Source: Methylobacterium haplocladii
GTDB lineage: Bacteria > Pseudomonadota > Alphaproteobacteria > Rhizobiales > Beijerinckiaceae
Assembly: GCF_007992175.1 (NCBI RefSeq)
Contig: NZ_BJZT01000039.1
Coordinates: 1 to 64,000, forward strand
Direction: 5' to 3'
Length of the DNA stretch: 64,000 bases
A program made the position numbers and the translations under genes. Below, in pieces: positions 60,074 through 64,000 of the stretch. Within the stretch, counting starts at the first letter, position 1. Each line of letters starts with the position of its first letter. Under the pieces are notes generated by a model, which was not told where the DNA came from, ran no database searches, and worked only from the letters and a program-made list of their open reading frames with translations.

Positions 60074-60985
60074 TCAAACCATCTCTTCGTCGTCCGGCAC
60101 CACGTCGACCTCGACCTTGAGCTTCTGGCCGCCGGGCGAGGAGACGATGCCGTCGATGGGCGTCACGTCGCCGTAGTCGCGGCCGCGGGCGAGTTCGATA
60201 TGGTCGTCGCGCACGCCGCAGGCGTTGGTGGGGTCGAGGCCGAACCAGCCCGCGTCGCCCCCGTCCCCGTGCCAGTCGCGTCCGCACCAGACCGAGACCC
60301 AGGCGTGGCTCGCATCGGCGCCGCGCAGGCGCGGGCGCCCGGGCGGGGGCCGCGTGCGCAGGTAGCCGCTGACATAGGCCGCCGGCAGCCCGAGCCCGCG
60401 CAGGCCCGCGATCATCACGTGCGAGAAATCCTGGCAGACGCCGGCCTTGAGCGCGAAGGCCTTGACGAGCGGCGTCGAGACGGTGGTGGCCTTGGCGTCG
60501 AAGCGGAAATCGGCGCGGATGCGGTTCATCAGGTCGAAGGCGCCGCCATAGGCGCTGCGTCCGGGTGGAAAGCTCTCGCGAGCATAATCGGTCACCTCGG
60601 CGGCGAGGGGCACGCGCCGGCTCGGGAACAGGAAATGAGCGGGCGACTCGGCGCCGAGGGTCGGCAGACTGAGCGCCGCCTCGCGCACCGCCTCCCAGGA
60701 CGGGCCGGATTCGGGATCGGGCAACGGGGGGCGCTCGACGCTGACGCGGGAGGTCGCCTCGACGGAAAAGACCTTGTGCGGCTGGTCGATGGTCAGCGTC
60801 AGGGTCTGCAGTCCGAAGTACTCCTCCCGCGTGCCGCGCCCCTTCGGGATCGGGGTGACGGTGATGCTGCTGGCCAGCACGTGCTGGCCGTCGCCTTCGC
60901 GAGGGCGCAGGCGCAGGTTGCAGCGCGCGTAGCGGACGGTGCGCGCGTAGCGGTAGGTCGTCAGGTGGCGCAGGCTGTAGATCAC
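60074..60985 (-). CDS. transglutaminase-like protease-fold protein
   Basis: A 303-residue protein. It starts with the bacterial transglutaminase N-terminal region (YSLRHLTTYRYARTVRYARC), then the transglutaminase-like core with catalytic Cys in KAGVCQDFSHVMIAGLRGLG, His in GADASHAWVSVW and Asp in GLDPTNA. GTG 60985 overlaps the upstream stop by four bases (GTGA). It may hydrolyse or form isopeptide bonds. Last gene of the three-gene operon with DUF2126 and the ATP-grasp fusion. Confidence 0.9.
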   Translation of the reverse strand: MIYSLRHLTTYRYARTVRYARCNLRLRPREGDGQHVLASSITVTPIPKGRGTREEYFGLQTLTLTIDQPHKVFSVEATSRVSVERPPLPDPESGPSWEAVREAALSLPTLGAESPAHFLFPSRRVPLAAEVTDYARESFPPGRSAYGGAFDLMNRIRADFRFDAKATTVSTPLVKAFALKAGVCQDFSHVMIAGLRGLGLPAAYVSGYLRTRPPPGRPRLRGADASHAWVSVWCGRDWHGDGGDAGWFGLDPTNACGVRDDHIELARGRDYGDVTPIDGIVSSPGGQKLKVEVDVVPDDEEMV

Positions 60986-63504
60986 GCGAGGCCCGTCAGC
61001 TTCTCCGGCCGCAGGGCATCGGCACTGCCGGGGAAGTAGCGGCCGGCGATGGCGCTGGCGAGTTCCTCCAGCTCGGTCTCGAAATGGGCGAGGCCCGCCG
61101 CATTGAGGTCGGCGGCCTCGGCGGTGGCGAAGGTACCGGCGAGCTTGAGCGCCGCGCGCCGGTGCGGCTCGGGCACCCCGTCGGCGCGCAGCTCCGGCAG
61201 GGTGTCGAGATGGCGCACGATCGCCTCGACCTGGAACGCGACCGAGCGCGGGTTGAACGGGTCGAGCAGCGCCATGTCGCGCACGGCGTCGAGGCTGACG
61301 CCGGTAAGGTAGCGCGCGCCGTAGGCGATCTGGGAATCGCACAGCGCCAGCATGACACCGAGGTCTTCCGCGCCGGCCTGATCGCCGGCGAAGCGGAGCG
61401 CGAAGGCGCAGGTGTTCACGCCCCGCTCGATGCGCCGCCCCATGTCGAAGAAGCGCCAGCCGGCGGAGTGGTTCATGTTCTCGTGCGAGAGCCCGGACAA
61501 GGCCGAGAGATGGCCCAGCGCCCGCTCGGCCCGGCCGAAGAGCTGCGCTTCGTTCGGCACCCAGGCCTCGCCGAAATCGAGCAGGTCCTGCAATTCGGTC
61601 AGCGCCCGCCACGCCTCGACGGGCAGGCGCTCGCGAAGCGTCGAGGCGGAGCGCCGGGCCGAGAGCACGTGGGCCAGCGCCGAGCCGGCCTGCTCGCGGT
61701 CGCTCAGGGCCTCCTGCGCCAGGGCGGCCGTCGGCAGGTCGGGCTCGGCGATCGATTCCCACTCGTCGAGCAGCGCGCGGATGCGCAGGCTCGTCGGCGT
61801 GCCGACATCGCTGCCGGTATCGGCGGCGAGCGTGCCGGCGAGGCGGCCGAGATGGGTCTGGACGAGGCGGATGACGCCCTCCGCCCGCTCGAGATAGCGG
61901 CCGAGCCAGAACAGGTTGTCGGCGGCACGCGAGGGCAGATGCCCGGCGATGCGCCGGATCTTGGGCGTGATCGTCGAGAGCAGCGGCGGCGTCTCGACGG
62001 GTGCATCGGACAGGACCCAGACGTCGGCCGAGCGGATGCCGGTGCGCATGTCGGTGGGGTCGGCTCCCTCGCGCTCCGCGGTGCGGCAGAAGGCGCTCGG
62101 CATCACGCGCCAGCCGTCCCGCGTGGCGGTGGCGAAGACGCGCATGACGAAGGGCCGGGCGACGAGGCGGCCCTCGGACCAGGCCGGCATGGTCGAGAGC
62201 GGACTCGTCTCCTGCCCGACCCAGTCGAAGGGCCGGTCGCGAAGGGCCGCGATGGCCTTGTCGCGGGCGGCGTCGAGGGCGTGCGGCCCGAGGATCGCGT
62301 CGCGCTCGGGCCCCCGCACGGGGGTCGCGGCCGGACGCAGGGTCAGACCGTCGAGGTTGGCCCGCACATGGGCGAGGCTCGCGGGATCGCCGCACCACCA
62401 GGTCGGCGGATCGGGCAGGCGCAGGGATTCTCCGAGCAGCCGTTCGGCGATGCGCGGAAGGTAGGGGCTGAGCGCGCCGGATTCGAGCACGCCGGAGCCC
62501 GGCATGTTGCCGACGACGACACCGCCCCGGCGCAGCACGTCGAGGATGCCGGGCACGCCGAGGCGGCTGTCGGAGCGCAGCTCCATCGGGTCGAGATAGT
62601 CGCCGTCGATCCGCCGCCAGAGGGCGTCGGCGCGCTTGAGGCCGGCGACGGTGCGCACATGCAGCAGGCCATCCTGCACCACGAGGTCGTCGCCCTCGAC
62701 GAGCAGGAAGCCGAGATAGCGCGCCAAGGCCGCCTGCTCGACATAGGTGCTGCTGTAGGGACCCGAGGTCAGCAGGCAGATGCGCGGATCGCTGCGCTCG
62801 CAGGCCTGGGTCAGGCCCTCGCGCAGGCTCTGGAAGAAGCCGGGCAGGCGCTCGACGTGCAGGTCGGAGATCAGGTCCGGATAGGCGCGGGCGAGCACCA
62901 TCCGGTTCTCCAGGGCGAAGCCGAGGCCGGAGGGGGCTTGTGTCCGGTCGGCCAGTACGCGCCAGCGCCCGTCCGGCCCTCGCCCGACATCGGCGGCGTA
63001 GATCTGGAGATGGCGGCCGCCCGGCGGCGCGATGCCGTGAGCGGGCCTCAGGAATTCGGAGCTGCCCGCGACGGCTGCGGCCGGCAGCAGGCCCTCCGTG
63101 ACGAGGCGGCCCGGCCCGTAGATGTCGGAGACGATCCGCTCCATCAGGCCGGCGCGTTGGACGATGCCGGCCGACAGCTCCGCCCAGTCCCGCGAATCGA
63201 TCACCAGGGGCAGAGGCCCGAGCGGCCAGGCATGCTCGCGCTGATCGCCGTAGACCCGGTAGGAGATGCCGGCGTCGCGGATGTGCCGCTCCCCCGAGAG
63301 AAAGCGCGCCCGGACCTCCTGCTCGCCGAGCTGTCCGAAGCGTTCGAGGAAGTGCGGCCAGGCGCCGCGCAGAAAGCCGTCGGCGTCGAGCAACTCGTCG
63401 ACGAGCCCCGGCCGCTGGTCGTAGCCGTCGATCCAGCTCTGGACTGGATCGAGGGCCGATCCGCCTGTCTGTCGATCGAGTGCGAGCGCCCCCCCCGAGG
63501 TCAT
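60982..63504 (-). CDS. circularly permuted ATP-grasp / alpha-E (DUF403) fusion protein
   Basis: An 840-residue protein. The N-terminal half (about 20-490) is a circularly permuted ATP-grasp peptide ligase: DRTQAPSGLGFALENRMVLA, then ICLLTSGPYSSTYVEQAALA, VVGNMPGSGVLESGAL and the ETSPLSTMPAWSEGRLV and RPFVMRVFA segments. The C-terminal half (about 530-840) is the alpha-E domain, all helical (AADNLFWLGRYLERAEGVIR, YLTGVSLDAVRDMALLD, FNPRSVAFQVEAIVRHLDTL). Many genomes encode the two parts as separate genes. ATG 63504 overlaps the upstream stop (ATGA). Such systems are predicted to make or modify peptides by amide bonds. Confidence 0.9.
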   Translation of the reverse strand: MTSGGALALDRQTGGSALDPVQSWIDGYDQRPGLVDELLDADGFLRGAWPHFLERFGQLGEQEVRARFLSGERHIRDAGISYRVYGDQREHAWPLGPLPLVIDSRDWAELSAGIVQRAGLMERIVSDIYGPGRLVTEGLLPAAAVAGSSEFLRPAHGIAPPGGRHLQIYAADVGRGPDGRWRVLADRTQAPSGLGFALENRMVLARAYPDLISDLHVERLPGFFQSLREGLTQACERSDPRICLLTSGPYSSTYVEQAALARYLGFLLVEGDDLVVQDGLLHVRTVAGLKRADALWRRIDGDYLDPMELRSDSRLGVPGILDVLRRGGVVVGNMPGSGVLESGALSPYLPRIAERLLGESLRLPDPPTWWCGDPASLAHVRANLDGLTLRPAATPVRGPERDAILGPHALDAARDKAIAALRDRPFDWVGQETSPLSTMPAWSEGRLVARPFVMRVFATATRDGWRVMPSAFCRTAEREGADPTDMRTGIRSADVWVLSDAPVETPPLLSTITPKIRRIAGHLPSRAADNLFWLGRYLERAEGVIRLVQTHLGRLAGTLAADTGSDVGTPTSLRIRALLDEWESIAEPDLPTAALAQEALSDREQAGSALAHVLSARRSASTLRERLPVEAWRALTELQDLLDFGEAWVPNEAQLFGRAERALGHLSALSGLSHENMNHSAGWRFFDMGRRIERGVNTCAFALRFAGDQAGAEDLGVMLALCDSQIAYGARYLTGVSLDAVRDMALLDPFNPRSVAFQVEAIVRHLDTLPELRADGVPEPHRRAALKLAGTFATAEAADLNAAGLAHFETELEELASAIAGRYFPGSADALRPEKLTGLA

Positions 63505-64000
63505 CGCGGCGCCGGCGTTCGCAGATCGAGGGTGAGCGGAAATTCGATCGAGCGCTCCTCGGGCGGCATCTCGATCAGGCCGGGGGTGTGCGCCTGCGGC
63601 TCGAAGCGTGCGAGGCGGCGACCTTCCGCCTCGTAGGCATTCACCGGAAAACTCTCGTAGTTGCGGCCGCCGGGATGGCTGACGTGGTAGCGGCAGCCGC
63701 CGAGCGAACGCCCGCTCCAGGTGTCGAGCACGTCGAAGGTCAGCGGCCCGTGGGCCGGGATCGTCGGATGCAGGGACGAGGCCGGCTGCCATGCCTTGAA
63801 GCGCAGACCCGCCACCGCCTCGCCGGAGCGCCCGGTCGCGGTCATCGGCAGACGCCGGCCGTTGCAGGCGATGAGGTGGCGGGCGGGGTTGAAGCCCTCG
63901 ACCTTCACCTGCAACCGTTCGACGGATGCATCCACGTAGCGCACGGTGCCGCCGCCCGACCCTTCCTCGCCCAGGACGTGCCAGGGCTCAAGCGCCTGGC
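63501..64000 (-). CDS. DUF2126 / transglutaminase-type large protein, C-terminal part (cut by window end)
   Basis: The 166 C-terminal residues of a protein whose start is beyond position 64000. The frame is open to the window edge, reading ALEPWHVLGEEGSGGGTVRY then VDASVERLQVKVEGFNPARH, the WSGRSLGGCRYHVSHPGGRN block and YESFPVNAYEAEGRRLARFE. This is the end of DUF2126 proteins, about 1100 residues long with an N-terminal transglutaminase domain. Its stop overlaps the ATP-grasp start by four bases. Confidence 0.88.
   Translation of the reverse strand, partial: QALEPWHVLGEEGSGGGTVRYVDASVERLQVKVEGFNPARHLIACNGRRLPMTATGRSGEAVAGLRFKAWQPASSLHPTIPAHGPLTFDVLDTWSGRSLGGCRYHVSHPGGRNYESFPVNAYEAEGRRLARFEPQAHTPGLIEMPPEERSIEFPLTLDLRTPAPR

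Noticed and set aside
61084..63636. 850-residue open frame on the plus strand
   Set aside because: Antisense to the ATP-grasp/alpha-E gene, which has clear domains and four-base overlaps with both neighbours.

Overview
The window is GC-rich alphaproteobacterial chromosome of Rhizobiales type. Methylobacterium or a close relative is the best guess. The grounds are the glyA-nrdR-ribD-ribE block, two EcfG-type sigma factors, an RNase E with an acidic insert, sdhCDAB gene order, two DUF6894-like small proteins and many small palindromic repeats. No rRNA, tRNA, CRISPR array, insertion sequence or integrase was found. The species assignment is an inference.

Layout. 0.2-9.1 kb: orphan ABC and TRAP solute-binding proteins, a dual-specificity-type phosphatase, a class II photolyase, a CLC chloride channel, a short-chain dehydrogenase, and an overlapping pair of a YqcI/YcgG (GntA-like) N-hydroxylase and a DUF1989 protein. 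9.2-20.0 kb: thiL, nusB and ribH, separated from ribE, ribD, nrdR and glyA by about 5 kb holding a two-component system, an EcfG-type sigma factor, a GST-like protein and a YCII protein. 20.3-21.4 kb: an overlapping pair of unknown genes that looks like a small PD-(D/E)xK nuclease toxin and its immunity protein. 21.5-28.9 kb: a YdcZ-type membrane protein, an L,D-transpeptidase, a copper-related cluster (DUF2946, YcnI-PCuAC fusion, TonB receptor) and an AlgX/AlgJ-like protein.

29-43.9 kb is mostly housekeeping: penicillin-binding protein 1A and an N-acetylmuramoyl-L-alanine amidase, divergent from rne; then a soluble chemoreceptor, a tautomerase, an aminotransferase, a DsbA-like protein, aroQ, accB and accC. 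43.9-47.7 kb: a second EcfG-type sigma factor, a large outer-membrane barrel and an AprI/Inh-type lipoprotein. 47.9-51.5 kb: succinate dehydrogenase. 51.6-56.3 kb: a DASS transporter divergent from a LysR regulator, and mntH divergent from mntR with a clear MntR-type operator. 56.4-59.6 kb: small unknown genes and an AMP-forming acyl ligase with its own acyl carrier protein. 60-64 kb: a tightly overlapped operon of DUF2126 (cut by the window end), a circularly permuted ATP-grasp/alpha-E fusion and a transglutaminase.

The best candidates for something new are the toxin-immunity-like pair at 20.3-21.4 kb, the two EcfG-type sigma factors carrying a NepR-like N-terminal segment, the GntA-DUF1989 pair, and a candidate small RNA on the minus strand at about 3.3 kb.
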